A DNA stretch of 64,000 nucleotides. Origin: Lactobacillus sp. ESL0791 (GTDB lineage Bacteria; Bacillota; Bacilli; Lactobacillales; Lactobacillaceae). A program made the translations under genes and the position numbers. The notes under the pieces are model-generated. The model was given only the letters and a program-made list of their open reading frames with translations. It was not told the origin of the DNA and ran no database searches. The stretch lies in NCBI RefSeq assembly GCF_029433255.1, contig NZ_JAQTHU010000001.1:1054001-1118000 (forward strand). Direction: 5' to 3'. This document shows, piece by piece, positions 47,292 to 56,725 of this stretch; position 1 is the first letter of the stretch; each line of letters begins with the position of its first letter.

Positions 47292-49223
47292 ATGTTGAAA
47301 AATATGAAAAAGAATCGATTTATTACAGGATATTCTGGTCTTAGAGCACTAGCAGTGATTGGGGTTATTTTATATCACCTGGATCCGAACACTTTTGTTG
47401 GCGGTTATCTTGGAGTGGCGATTTTTTTTGTTTTGTCTGGATATTTGGTCACCGATCATATGCTGCGTGCTTATGATGAAAGCGGTGAGTATGATATTAA
47501 ACACTTTTATCTGAGCAGGGTTAAAAAGCTGTATCCGCAGCTGATTGCGGTTTTATGGCTGTCTGCGGCCTATATCGTCTTATTTCAGCGGAATTTATTG
47601 GTCAAATTAAATCAGATTGTGCTTGCTAACTTGCTTAATGTTTATAATTTTTGGCAAATTTTAAATGGGCAAAGTTATTTTGAACGCTTTGCCAGTAATG
47701 AGTCGCCCTTTATCCATTTATGGACAATGTCGATTGAGGGGCAGTTTTATATTATTTGGCCGTTAGTGATTTTTTTGATGGCCAAATTTGTTAAGAAAAA
47801 GAAGGCCATTTTTGGTGTTTTAGTTACCTGTTCACTTATTTCGGCCTTAGAAATGGCCTTTTTATATAAAAATGGTGTAGATATCAACCGAATTTATTAT
47901 GGTACCGACACCCGTTTTTTTGCTTTGGGTATCGGTGCGGCGTTGGCGGTTGTCTGGCCGGTTGAGAATTTACAGGAAAAATTTCGTAGCCTGAATGCTT
48001 TTCTTTTAGATGTAGCTGGCTTATTTGCTTTTGTCGGCATTGCCGTATTGACTTTTAGTAAGCGCATGGATCCCCAGGCAGCTTTTGCTTATTGTGGGGG
48101 CATGCTTCTTTTTGTACTTCTGGTTACTCTGTTAGTTGGGATAATTGCTCATCCAGCAAGTCATTGGAACCGGCTTTTAACTAATCCGCTGTTTAACTGG
48201 ATTGGTTCAAGAAGTTATGGCATTTACCTCTATCAGTTTCCTGTAATGATTTTTTTTGAAGATAAGCTGAGGGATCTTGCGGATCACGTCTGGTTGTACC
48301 GTATCATTGAGCTAATAATTATTTTAATAATCAGCGAATTGTCCTACCGTTTGATTGAGCGGCCATTTGGTAAAATCAGCTGGGTAAAAACAAAGAATTA
48401 CTTTAGGCAATTATTTGATCGTCAACAAAAAAATTATTTAAAATGGTTGCAAATGCTTGTTGTTGTTGCAATTTCGTTAGTTGGTAGTGCTGGCATCCTC
48501 ATCTCGCCGACCGTAAAAGCAGAAAATTTTAATAAATCGCAGCTTGCCAAGCGCATTATTGCCAATCGCAAGGAGCAGGTGAAAGATAATCAAGCCTTGA
48601 TTGCTAAATTAAAAAAAGAAAAGCAAAAGACAACGAAAAAGGCTAAAATAATTAAAGAAGCAAAGAAAAATGCACAAAAGCATCCGGTGAACGAATCATT
48701 TGTGGGCTATGGCATTTCGCAGCTGGATTTGCAGCTGGCACAAAAAGTCCACCTTACTGCTGTGGGCGATTCTGTGATGGCGGGCTCAAGTAATGATCTA
48801 AAAATATTGTTGCCGCATGCATTAATTGATGCGGCGGTTTCGCGGCAACTAAATGTGGCCTTTAATTTGTTAAATGTTTATCAGAAACAAAATGCATTGG
48901 CCGCTAATGTGTTAATTGGTTTGGGCACCAATGGACCGTTTTCAATGGCCGACCTCAATCAGCTGATGAACCAACTCGGCAAAAAACGGCATGTGTTTTG
49001 GATTAACGTTCGCGTTCCTACTAGGGAATGGCAGGGTCAAGTGAATGATATTTTGGCACAGGCAGCAAAAAAATATCCTAATTTGACAGTAATTGATTGG
49101 TACGGGTATTCGCAGGCTCATCAGGCATGGTTTTATCAGGATCAAACTCACCCGACGCCAGTTGGTTCCAAATATTATAGTGCTTTTGTCGTGAAAAAAA
49201 TTGTTGAGCACGCAAAGTTTTAG
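47292..49223 (+). CDS. OatA-like acyltransferase with SGNH domain
   Basis: 643 aa. The N-terminal acyltransferase-3 domain has about ten or eleven membrane helices and starts GYSGLRALAVIGVILYHLD, followed by GGYLGVAIFFVLSGYL. After helix 11 a Lys-rich linker leads to an extracytoplasmic SGNH esterase-like domain with GDSVMAGS near residue 493, GLGTNGPFS near 541 and DQTHPTPVG near 618, so the Ser, Asn, Asp and His are all present. Such proteins O-acetylate MurNAc and give lysozyme resistance; teichoic or polysaccharide targets are also possible. ATG 47292 or 47304. Confidence 0.9.
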   Translation: MLKNMKKNRFITGYSGLRALAVIGVILYHLDPNTFVGGYLGVAIFFVLSGYLVTDHMLRAYDESGEYDIKHFYLSRVKKLYPQLIAVLWLSAAYIVLFQRNLLVKLNQIVLANLLNVYNFWQILNGQSYFERFASNESPFIHLWTMSIEGQFYIIWPLVIFLMAKFVKKKKAIFGVLVTCSLISALEMAFLYKNGVDINRIYYGTDTRFFALGIGAALAVVWPVENLQEKFRSLNAFLLDVAGLFAFVGIAVLTFSKRMDPQAAFAYCGGMLLFVLLVTLLVGIIAHPASHWNRLLTNPLFNWIGSRSYGIYLYQFPVMIFFEDKLRDLADHVWLYRIIELIIILIISELSYRLIERPFGKISWVKTKNYFRQLFDRQQKNYLKWLQMLVVVAISLVGSAGILISPTVKAENFNKSQLAKRIIANRKEQVKDNQALIAKLKKEKQKTTKKAKIIKEAKKNAQKHPVNESFVGYGISQLDLQLAQKVHLTAVGDSVMAGSSNDLKILLPHALIDAAVSRQLNVAFNLLNVYQKQNALAANVLIGLGTNGPFSMADLNQLMNQLGKKRHVFWINVRVPTREWQGQVNDILAQAAKKYPNLTVIDWYGYSQAHQAWFYQDQTHPTPVGSKYYSAFVVKKIVEHAKF

Positions 49224-49235
49224 AATAGGAAATTT

Positions 49236-50180
49236 ATGGAATTACAATTTTTAGGTACAGGCGCGGGACAGCCGTCGAAAAAGAGGAATGTATCAAGTAT
49301 TGCGTTGAAATTACTCGACGAGATGAATGAAATTTGGCTATTTGATGTTGGTGAGGCAACCCAGCACCAAATTTTGCGAACCAATATTCATCTGCGCAAA
49401 ATAAGTAAAATTTTTATTTCGCATAATCACGGCGACCATATTTTTGGTTTACCCGGTTTGTTAGCAACGCGCTCCTTTCAGGGCGAGGTCGGGCCCCTGA
49501 CGATTTATGGTCCCCGCGGCATTGACCAATTTGTTAAAACTGCTCTGCACGTTTCTCAGACGAAAATTTCTTATCCCATTAAATTTGTCAATTTAACAGA
49601 TGCTGACAGGCTAATCTATCAGGGAAAGGGCTTTAGGGTTTATACAGAAAAATTAGACCACCGGGTTCCCAGTTTTGGTTACCGGGTAGTTGAAGATTCA
49701 CACCAGGGTGAATTATTAATGGATAAATTAGCGCAATATCATGTGCCAAATGGTCCATTACTTGGTAAACTTAAGGCGGGAGAACAAATTGCCTTAGCCG
49801 ATGGCACCATTTTAAACGGGCAGGACTTTTTGGGTGCGAAAAAACCGGGGAGAATTGTGACCATTATTTACGACACAAGAAAGACGCCCGCAATTGCTAG
49901 ATTGGCTGCAAATGCCGATGTTTTAGTTCATGAATCGACTTTTGCGGGCAATGAAGCCAAACTTGCTCATGATTATTATCATTCGACGGCGGTTGAAGCT
50001 GCGCGCGTTGCGCGCGATAATGGGGTTAAGCAGTTATGTTTGACGCACATTTCGGCAAGGTATTTGGGTGTCAAAGCCAAAAGCCTAGAGAGGCAGGCAC
50101 AAAAAGTTTTTCCGAATACAAAGTTAATTAATGATTTTGATCAAATAATAGTTCCCATGAAAGGTGAGGAAAATGAGTGA
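49236..50180 (+). CDS. rnz: Ribonuclease Z
   Basis: Endonuclease that matures tRNA 3' ends. 314 aa. Metal motif SHNHGDHIFG (H63, H65, D67, H68); DVLVHESTF near 229 and LTHISARY near 268 supply later ligands. ATG 13 bases after the acyltransferase stop. It overlaps the SDR gene by eight bases. Confidence 0.96.
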   Translation: MELQFLGTGAGQPSKKRNVSSIALKLLDEMNEIWLFDVGEATQHQILRTNIHLRKISKIFISHNHGDHIFGLPGLLATRSFQGEVGPLTIYGPRGIDQFVKTALHVSQTKISYPIKFVNLTDADRLIYQGKGFRVYTEKLDHRVPSFGYRVVEDSHQGELLMDKLAQYHVPNGPLLGKLKAGEQIALADGTILNGQDFLGAKKPGRIVTIIYDTRKTPAIARLAANADVLVHESTFAGNEAKLAHDYYHSTAVEAARVARDNGVKQLCLTHISARYLGVKAKSLERQAQKVFPNTKLINDFDQIIVPMKGEENE

Positions 50181-50967
50181 TTCATTGAGAAATAAGGTTG
50201 TTGTTATCACTGGAGCATCGAGTGGAATTGGCCGATCCATTGCATTAGAAAGTGCTGGACGCGGAGCAACGGTTATTTTGCTTGCTAGAAGCAAAGATAA
50301 GCTGGACAAGATTGCTGCTGAGGCGCAGGAACTTTCAGGTGCGTCGGCTTATGCGTTTGCAACCGACATGGGAGAAAGCGACCAGATTGATGCCACTTTT
50401 AAGGAAATCGTCAAGGTCGCCAATCACATTGACTATTTAGTCAACAGCGCGGGCTTTGGTAAATTTGCTAATTTTGTTGAAATGGACCGACGTGAGGTTA
50501 CTTCTATGTTCCAAGTGAATGTTTTGGGCTTGATGTACTTTACCCGTTTAATCGGCCGGGTGATGATGGAACAAAAAACGGGCCAGATAATTAACATTGG
50601 CTCAATTGCTGGTAAAATTCCGACAACCAAGTCGGCTGCTTATAGTGCCTCTAAGGCTGCGGTTATTCAATTTTCTAATGTTTTGCGGTTAGAGTTAAAA
50701 CCGTTTGGCGTTAAAGTGATGACTGTCAATCCTGGGCCGGTTTACACCAATTTCTTTAATATCGCGGACGAAACCGGCAATTATGCTAAGAATGTGTCTG
50801 AGTTTATGCTTGATCCCGATGATGTTGCCTGGCAGATTGCCCACTATTTCGGCAGTAATAAGCGTGAATTGGATTTGCCGCTTAGTTTGGCTGTTTTAGC
50901 GAAGTTATATAACTTGTTTCCTAAAATTGGGGATTGGTGTTCTTGGAAATTTGCTTCAAGAAAATAG
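50173..50967 (+). CDS. Short-chain dehydrogenase/reductase
   Basis: 264 aa. NAD(P)-binding TGASSGIGRSIAL near residue 14, NSAGFG near 90, catalytic YSASK near 156 (Tyr and Lys). Classical SDR; substrate cannot be read from sequence. ATG 50173 follows AGGTGAGG and overlaps the rnz stop. SDR genes sit next to rnz in many Bacilli (yqjQ-like). Confidence 0.9.
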   Translation: MSDSLRNKVVVITGASSGIGRSIALESAGRGATVILLARSKDKLDKIAAEAQELSGASAYAFATDMGESDQIDATFKEIVKVANHIDYLVNSAGFGKFANFVEMDRREVTSMFQVNVLGLMYFTRLIGRVMMEQKTGQIINIGSIAGKIPTTKSAAYSASKAAVIQFSNVLRLELKPFGVKVMTVNPGPVYTNFFNIADETGNYAKNVSEFMLDPDDVAWQIAHYFGSNKRELDLPLSLAVLAKLYNLFPKIGDWCSWKFASRK

Positions 50968-50976
50968 GGGAGGAAA

Positions 50977-51183
50977 ATGAAGGATAAGAAGAGACAAATC
51001 AAGCTGATTTTAGGGTTAACACTATTATTGCTTGCGGTAATTTTTGTGGTTTTGAATACTAATGTTGTTGCAATCAATTTTGGCGTGTTCGACGTTAAGC
51101 TGCCCCTGATTGTTGTTTTAGTGATGATGATCATCATTGGCGTCCTGATCGGCTGGTTTTTGCGGACCGATAAGAAGGAATAA
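50977..51183 (+). CDS. LapA-domain (DUF1049) membrane protein
   Basis: 68 aa with two membrane helices (about residues 9-27 and 40-60) linked by NTNVVAINFGVFDVKLPL, the typical pattern of the LapA cytoplasm-membrane domain. SD GGGAGG. Role in lactobacilli unknown. Confidence 0.85.
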   Translation: MKDKKRQIKLILGLTLLLLAVIFVVLNTNVVAINFGVFDVKLPLIVVLVMMIIIGVLIGWFLRTDKKE

Positions 51184-51202
51184 GAAGATAAGCCAATAAA
51201 TC

Positions 51203-51231
51203 TTGATTTGTTGGTGATAGAATAGTATCAT
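51203..51231 (+). promoter_or_regulatory. Promoter of rpmF
   Basis: TTGATT (51203-51208), 17 bases, TATCAT (51226-51231). Confidence 0.5.
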
Positions 51232-51241
51232 TGAAACATGT

Positions 51242-51263
51242 GAGTAATTCGGAGAGTAATTCG
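51242..51263 (+). repeat. Tandem 10-base repeat in the rpmF leader
   Basis: GAGTAATTCG occurs at 51242-51251 and again at 51254-51263, between the promoter and the SD. Confidence 0.7.
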
Positions 51264-51296
51264 AAACTTAAAACTACAATAAAGGAGATCAGTTAA

Positions 51297-51485
51297 ATGG
51301 CAGTTCCTAAGAGACATACTTCTAAGCAACGGAAACGTTCACGTCGTGCACATATTAAATTGACTGTTCCAGCAATGCATTACGATGCAACTACTGGTGA
51401 ATACCGTTTAAGTCACCGCGTTTCACCTAAAGGTTATTATAAAGGTCGTCAAGTTGTTAATGAAACAAGCAGCGACAATAATTAA
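51297..51485 (+). CDS. rpmF: Ribosomal protein L32, zinc-free form
   Basis: 62 aa starting [18 protein letters not shown]. The two CxxC pairs of zinc-binding L32 are absent: the positions read YDATTG and SPKGYY. So this is the zinc-independent form. SD AAAGGAGA. Its own promoter and terminator flank it. Confidence 0.96.
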   Translation: MAVPKRHTSKQRKRSRRAHIKLTVPAMHYDATTGEYRLSHRVSPKGYYKGRQVVNETSSDNN

Positions 51486-51488
51486 CTA

Positions 51489-51516
51489 AGGGCACCCACT
51501 GCGGTGTCTTTTTTTG
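51489..51516 (+). terminator. Terminator after rpmF
   Basis: GGCACC (51491-51496) pairs with GGTGTC (51503-51508), then T7. Confidence 0.8.
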
Positions 51517-51527
51517 TGGAGAAATTT

Positions 51528-53084
51528 ATGAAGTTAGTTTTTTTGCATACAAGTGATCTTCACGGCTATGTGCTGCCGACGGATTATCAAATAAAAAACA
51601 ATTATCAAGCTCCTTTTAGTTTGAGCAGGGTGAATTCTGTCATTAAACAGGAACGGGAAAAATATGGCACAGAAAATGTGATTGTCACGGATGCCGGTGA
51701 TTTTCTCCAAGGTTCACCGTTAGCTGCCTATGTTCACGAGAACAGTCAAGATAACCTTGTGCGTTATGCGAATATTTATAATTGTGTGGGCTACGATGCC
51801 CGTGTTTTGGGTAACCATGATTTTGACTTCGGCACGGACTACTTAAAGCAATGTTTGGCTTATGCCAATGATTCTTTTATTAATGCTAATATTGTAGCTG
51901 AAAGAACAAATTTACCTGCTTTTGATCTAGCACCGTTTAAAATAATTGAGAAAAGAGGAGTTAAAGTTGGTCTTATTGGCTGCACAACGCAGTATGTTCC
52001 CAATTGGGAAAGCAAGGAAAAGCTTGCTGGCCTGAAGTTTGTTTCTGCGTATGAACAGGTGAAAGCAGTTGCCCAAAAATTGCGGTCGCAGGTTGATGTG
52101 TTGGCAGTTGTTTATCATGGCGGCTTTGAAAGTGACCCAGCAACGGGAAGAGCGACACAGCCGCATAATGGTGAAAATGAAGCATATCGTATTTTAAAAG
52201 AGGTACCTGGAATTGATATGTTGCTCACTGGTCACCAGCATCAACGGATAAGTTTGGTGGATAAAGGAACAGCGATTGTACAGTCCGGATACCGTGGTGA
52301 AACGGTTGCTGAAGTGGTTTTAGACATAGATGATAAAACTAAAAAAATTTCAGCGATGACAACGCGGTTAATAGACACCCGAGAAGTTAATCCCGATTCT
52401 GAAGTTTTGCATGCTTGTAAAGACCTAGAATGGGAAACACAAGTCTGGCTCGACCGGCCAATTGCTATCTTAGATAAGCCTGCCAAAATTAAGAATGCGA
52501 CTGCGGCACGCCTCCACGGGTCGCCCTTTATTAATCTGCTTCAGCAGATGCAGCTTTATTTTACCAAGGCAGACATTTCGGCAACGGCGTTAATGAGTGA
52601 AACAGCGCATGGCTTTGACAAGCAAGTTACGATGCGCGATCTGATCCTCAATTACCCGTACTCCAATCAGCTATGCTGTGTAAGAGTCACGGGTAGGGAA
52701 CTGCGGCACGTTATTGAGCACAGTCTGGCGTTTTTAACAAAAGATCAAGCCGGTAAAGTAGCTTTTGCGGATAAGTACATTCGGCCGCACTCGCTTCTGT
52801 TTAACTTTGATCTATTTTATCCGATTAATTACCAAGCGAATATTTCACGGCCGGTCGGCCGCCGCTTAACTTCTTTAACTTTTCACGGTGAAGAGATTGT
52901 CGCTGACCAGGTATATCACTTAGCGGTTAATAATTACCGGGCAATGGGCGGTGGCTTTTATCCTGAATACAGCAAGGACAAGATAGAATTTACGCTTGAT
53001 AAAGACTACATTCAGATGTTTCAGGAATATTTGACCTCCGGTCTGGTTAATGTTGATGATGTCAGCAATTATCACTTTTATTAA
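51528..53084 (+). CDS. Metallophosphatase/5'-nucleotidase family protein
   Basis: 518 aa without signal peptide, so cytoplasmic, unlike the secreted members. Calcineurin-like motifs: HTSDLHGYV (residues 6-14), DAGDFLQGSP near 55, GNHDFDFG near 91, YHGGFE near 195, GHQHQR near 238. The C-terminal 5'-nucleotidase domain follows from about 320. Likely hydrolyses nucleotides or sugar-nucleotides. ATG 51528 with GTGGAG. Confidence 0.9.
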   Translation: MKLVFLHTSDLHGYVLPTDYQIKNNYQAPFSLSRVNSVIKQEREKYGTENVIVTDAGDFLQGSPLAAYVHENSQDNLVRYANIYNCVGYDARVLGNHDFDFGTDYLKQCLAYANDSFINANIVAERTNLPAFDLAPFKIIEKRGVKVGLIGCTTQYVPNWESKEKLAGLKFVSAYEQVKAVAQKLRSQVDVLAVVYHGGFESDPATGRATQPHNGENEAYRILKEVPGIDMLLTGHQHQRISLVDKGTAIVQSGYRGETVAEVVLDIDDKTKKISAMTTRLIDTREVNPDSEVLHACKDLEWETQVWLDRPIAILDKPAKIKNATAARLHGSPFINLLQQMQLYFTKADISATALMSETAHGFDKQVTMRDLILNYPYSNQLCCVRVTGRELRHVIEHSLAFLTKDQAGKVAFADKYIRPHSLLFNFDLFYPINYQANISRPVGRRLTSLTFHGEEIVADQVYHLAVNNYRAMGGGFYPEYSKDKIEFTLDKDYIQMFQEYLTSGLVNVDDVSNYHFY

Positions 53085-53123
53085 AAAACTGCTCTGAGAA
53101 AGTTTTCTCAAAGCAGTTTTTTA
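53084..53123. terminator. Bidirectional terminator
   Basis: AAAACTGCT-C-TGAGAAA pairs with TTTCTCA-A-AGCAGTTTT, with A and T tracts on the two sides, between converging genes. Confidence 0.9.
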
Positions 53124-53126
53124 AAT

Positions 53127-53333
53127 TTACTTAAGTTTACTGTATTTGCTTTTATCTTTAACTGCGTGTGCGGTAATTGTCGGAATGATTATCGCAAATA
53201 ATAAACCGAAAATAGCACCGATAATTAAGGCCTCAACAACGCTGAAGACGTTGTGGGTTAACGGAGCAGCAATAAAGCCGATAATCAGCATATAGACGAT
53301 GCTCCAACAAATAGTTACAAGATAGCGCCCCAT
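53127..53333 (-). CDS. DUF2929 (YjzD-like) membrane protein
   Basis: 68 aa from ATG 53333 (GAGGG SD six to eight bases upstream), two membrane helices (RYLVTICWSIVYMLIIGFIAA near the start and ALIIGAIFGLLFAIIIP). Matches the DUF2929 family, which sits next to dnaE in many Lactobacillales. The longer frame from 53387 is not used. Role unknown. Confidence 0.82.
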   Translation of the reverse strand: MGRYLVTICWSIVYMLIIGFIAAPLTHNVFSVVEALIIGAIFGLLFAIIIPTITAHAVKDKSKYSKLK

Positions 53334-53436
53334 GGCAATTCCCTCTTTCATATGAAGCATTCTAACAAAGTCTGGTCTTTTTTTCAAACTAAAAACAGCT
53401 GGTTTGCTATACTTATTACAGAAAGGCGGTTATGAA

Positions 53437-56400
53437 ATGAAAGTTGCTGCAATTCAAAATATCAGTTCTTTTTCATTGCTAGAAAGTCCAACTAAGGTTA
53501 AAGATTTATTGGTTACGGCCAAACAGCTGGGTTATGAAGCTGTTGGCTTGACTGATATCAATGTGACCTACGGTTTGGTTAATTTTTTTGAGCTGTCCAA
53601 AGAAGTGGGAATCAAACCGCTGCTAGGAATGCAGGTACGTGTTAACGGTTTGGTTGACAGCACTAATCAGTATGATCTGATTGTTCTTGCAAAAAATAAT
53701 GCCGGTTACCACAATATTTTACGTTTATCCAGTGCAATTAACTTACTAACGGAGAATGGCGAAAAGCAAAAAGTGTTAACGTTGGACGAACTGACCAAGT
53801 ATTTAGGTGACCTGGTCATGATTACGTCTGCTAATTCACACAGTGAGTTGTTAGCTCTGCAAGAGCAAAACGAGGAACTGTGCAATGATTTTATTAGAAA
53901 ACTAAAGGAATTGCTGCCGTCGTCTAGTTCCTTCTACCTCGGGGTTTATGCCTCTAAGCAGCAGCAAAATTATCTTGACTATATTCAAGCTTTGGCTAAG
54001 CAGTTCGACTTACCATTAGTTGCCGTTGAAGATACACAGTATTTAAAGCCGCAGGAGCAGTTTTTGCGTCGCACCTTATTGGCAATCAAAGCTGGGACTA
54101 AGCTGGAAGATACGATTGAACTAGCCAAACAAAAGGGTTCACATTTTTTGAATTCGGCAACGGAAGTTAATGAACGCTACCATAATTTGGGATTAGATTC
54201 AGCGGTCACAAACACGTGGAAAATTGCCGCGGAGTGCAATGCCGAAGTTGTCTTTCAAGCACCGGTTCTGCCCAAATATCGTCAAGATGAGTTTCCGTCA
54301 TCAAAAGAATATCTTACCTACTTAACCAACAAGGGCTTGACTGAGCGTTTTGCCGGTCGAGCAGTTCCTGAAAAATATCAAAAGCAGCTGGATTATGAAT
54401 TGGGTGTAATCGACCAAATGGGCTTTGACGATTACTTTTTAATTGTTTGGGATGTCATCAATTACTGTCACCGGGTAGGAATTACTACCGGACCGGGGCG
54501 AGGGTCCGCCTGCGGCTCGCTTGTTTCTTACGCCTTGCGAATTACTGAAGTCGATCCTTTGAAGTATCATCTGCTGTTTGAGCGTTTTTTGAACCCCGCG
54601 AGGCACGAAATGCCCGATATTGATCTGGATATTCCGGATAATCGACGTGATGATGTCATCAAGTACATGTACCAGAAATATGGCATGGATCATGCCGCAC
54701 AAATTTTAACCTTTGGCACGTTGGCCGCTAAACAGGCCTTGCGCGACACCGGTCGGGTTTTTGGACTGCCAGTTGTTGAATTGAATAAGTGGGCCAATGC
54801 TGTTCCTTTTTCTAAAACTAAAATCAGCCTAAATGATGCCTATAAAGATTCGCGGGAAATGCGCATCTTGGTTGGTGCAAGTGAGCAAAATAAGTTGTTG
54901 TTTCAAACGGCGCGCGGATTAGAGGGCCTGCCACGGCATTATTCGATCCATGCCGCGGGACTGGTGATCAGTGATAATTCAATTGCGGAGATTTCCGGTC
55001 TGCAGTCAGGTCAATTAGGAATTCCCGTGACCCAGCAAACCAAGAAGTATGTTGAAGCACTTGGATTATTGAAAATTGATTTTTTGGGTTTGCGCAACTT
55101 GACGATTTTGGGTGATACACTAACAGCAATCAGAAAACAAGGAATAAATATTGATCCAAATAAAATTCCTTTGGATGATCCGAAAACTTTAGCATTGTTT
55201 CAAGCAGGCGATACCGAAGCGGTCTTTCAGTTTGAGTCTGCCGGAATAAGACGAGTTTTAAAATCGCTTCACCCGGACAACTTTGAAGACTTGGTGGCGG
55301 TTAATGCGCTCTACCGGCCAGGCCCAATGCAAAATATTGATTCGTTTGTCGCGCGTAAACGCGGCAAAGAACCGGTGACTTATCCCGACCCCAGCTTGAA
55401 AACCATTCTTGCTCCCACTTACGGAATTCTGGTTTACCAAGAGCAGGTAATGCAAACGGCCCAGGTTTTGGCTGGCTTTTCTTTAGGCGAGGCCGATATA
55501 TTGCGGCGGGCAATGTCCAAGAAAAAGCAGGATGTGATTGATCAGGAAAGGGATAAGTTTATTGCAGGCACGGTCAAGAAGGGGCACCCGCGCGCCGTGG
55601 GTGAACGTGTTTATAACTATATTGAGCAGTTTGCTAATTACGGTTTTAATCGGTCCCACGCTGTTGCCTACACCGAAATTGCCTTTTGGCTGGCTTATTT
55701 AAAAGTTCATTTTCCGGCCGAATTTTATACGGCAATGCTTAATTCAACCGGCTCAAATAAGGTAAAAGCTCAAGGATATATTATGCGGGCACAAGCGGCC
55801 AATGTGCGAATTTTAGCACCGGACATCAATAAAAGTGCGTATGATTTCACCGTCAATAATAAAAAAATCTTGGTCGGCTTGCGGGCAATTAAGGGTTTGC
55901 GGAATGACTTCTTGCACGAAATTGTGGCACTAAAAAAGCCGATTAAGTCGCTGCTTGATTTTTTAAGAAAAATTAATCCAAAATATTTGCAGACTGACGC
56001 AATCAAGTTGCTGATTATGGCTGGTTGCTTTGATCAGATTGACAACAACCGCAATAAATTGCTGTTAAACTGTCAGGATTTAGTTGAAAATGTTAAATTA
56101 ACGGGCCAAAACATTTCTTTGTCAGAAAGCTTAGGCGGCGTACCAATAAAGGAAGCCGAAGCACCGACCCCGTCGGCTAAGGCGGAAATGGAAGAGCAAG
56201 TTTTAGGCTTTGCCACAACTGCTAACCCGCTGATTGCTGTCCAAAAGTACGCGAAAAAATTTGCTGCTAAACCGCTTAATCAATTCGAAATTGGAGATTC
56301 TGGCATTAGTGTGGGCAAGTTGATGAGTCTGAAGCTGGTTAGGACAAAAAAAGGGACGACAATGGCGTTTACAAGTTTTGCAGATTCAACCAGTAAAGAG

Positions 56401-56568
56401 GAAATTGTCATTTTCCCAGCGGTTTATGATAAGGTACATAGCTTTTTAAAAGAAGGCAATATTTACTTAATTGGATTAAAAGCCGGTAGTGATCGCTTTG
56501 ATAATAGTAAAAAGCAATATATTATGACCAATTTACGTGAAGTAAATTTTAAGAATAAGGAAGGATAA
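53437..56568 (+). CDS. dnaE: DNA polymerase III alpha subunit DnaE
   Basis: Lagging-strand/primer-extending C-family polymerase of Firmicutes, acting beside PolC. 1043 aa. The N-terminal PHP domain is degenerate: where active PHP domains have HxHxxYS, this reads QNISSFSLL. The palm has GPGRGSACGSLV near 352 and the PDIDLDIPD catalytic aspartates near 393; helix-hairpin-helix and a C-terminal OB fold follow. ATG 53437 after AAAGGCGG. Confidence 0.97.
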   Translation: MKVAAIQNISSFSLLESPTKVKDLLVTAKQLGYEAVGLTDINVTYGLVNFFELSKEVGIKPLLGMQVRVNGLVDSTNQYDLIVLAKNNAGYHNILRLSSAINLLTENGEKQKVLTLDELTKYLGDLVMITSANSHSELLALQEQNEELCNDFIRKLKELLPSSSSFYLGVYASKQQQNYLDYIQALAKQFDLPLVAVEDTQYLKPQEQFLRRTLLAIKAGTKLEDTIELAKQKGSHFLNSATEVNERYHNLGLDSAVTNTWKIAAECNAEVVFQAPVLPKYRQDEFPSSKEYLTYLTNKGLTERFAGRAVPEKYQKQLDYELGVIDQMGFDDYFLIVWDVINYCHRVGITTGPGRGSACGSLVSYALRITEVDPLKYHLLFERFLNPARHEMPDIDLDIPDNRRDDVIKYMYQKYGMDHAAQILTFGTLAAKQALRDTGRVFGLPVVELNKWANAVPFSKTKISLNDAYKDSREMRILVGASEQNKLLFQTARGLEGLPRHYSIHAAGLVISDNSIAEISGLQSGQLGIPVTQQTKKYVEALGLLKIDFLGLRNLTILGDTLTAIRKQGINIDPNKIPLDDPKTLALFQAGDTEAVFQFESAGIRRVLKSLHPDNFEDLVAVNALYRPGPMQNIDSFVARKRGKEPVTYPDPSLKTILAPTYGILVYQEQVMQTAQVLAGFSLGEADILRRAMSKKKQDVIDQERDKFIAGTVKKGHPRAVGERVYNYIEQFANYGFNRSHAVAYTEIAFWLAYLKVHFPAEFYTAMLNSTGSNKVKAQGYIMRAQAANVRILAPDINKSAYDFTVNNKKILVGLRAIKGLRNDFLHEIVALKKPIKSLLDFLRKINPKYLQTDAIKLLIMAGCFDQIDNNRNKLLLNCQDLVENVKLTGQNISLSESLGGVPIKEAEAPTPSAKAEMEEQVLGFATTANPLIAVQKYAKKFAAKPLNQFEIGDSGISVGKLMSLKLVRTKKGTTMAFTSFADSTSKEEIVIFPAVYDKVHSFLKEGNIYLIGLKAGSDRFDNSKKQYIMTNLREVNFKNKEG

Positions 56569-56654
56569 ATTAATAAAAAAGGCTTTGATGGATTGTTACC
56601 GTTATCATTCAAAATGCCTGTAAAATCAAAAAATTAAGTTAGTTTTTTTAACAA

Positions 56655-56666
56655 TTTGCGCGCAAA
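56655..56666. repeat. 12-bp perfect palindrome in the pfkA promoter region
   Basis: TTTGCGCGCAAA, directly upstream of the extended -10 (TGT plus TAAAAT). It could be an operator; the protein is unknown. Its centre is GC rather than the CG of a CcpA cre site. Confidence 0.5.
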
Positions 56667-56669
56667 AAA

Positions 56670-56678
56670 TGTTAAAAT
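56670..56678 (+). promoter_or_regulatory. Extended -10 promoter of pfkA-pyk
   Basis: TGT plus TAAAAT (56673-56678); a possible TTAACA -35 lies 19 bases upstream at 56648-56653. About 48 bases to the ATG. Confidence 0.5.
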
Positions 56679-56725
56679 CTAAATGATGTGAGAAGATACA
56701 CAAATAATCTTAATGAGGTGAGTTA

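Noticed and set aside
56569..56640. Terminator after dnaE
   Set aside because: AGGC...GCCT and TTTGA...TCAAA form only a weak imperfect stem without a T-run, so not called.
56655..56666. Palindrome as a CcpA cre site
   Set aside because: Centre and flanks do not match the cre consensus; kept as an unassigned palindrome.
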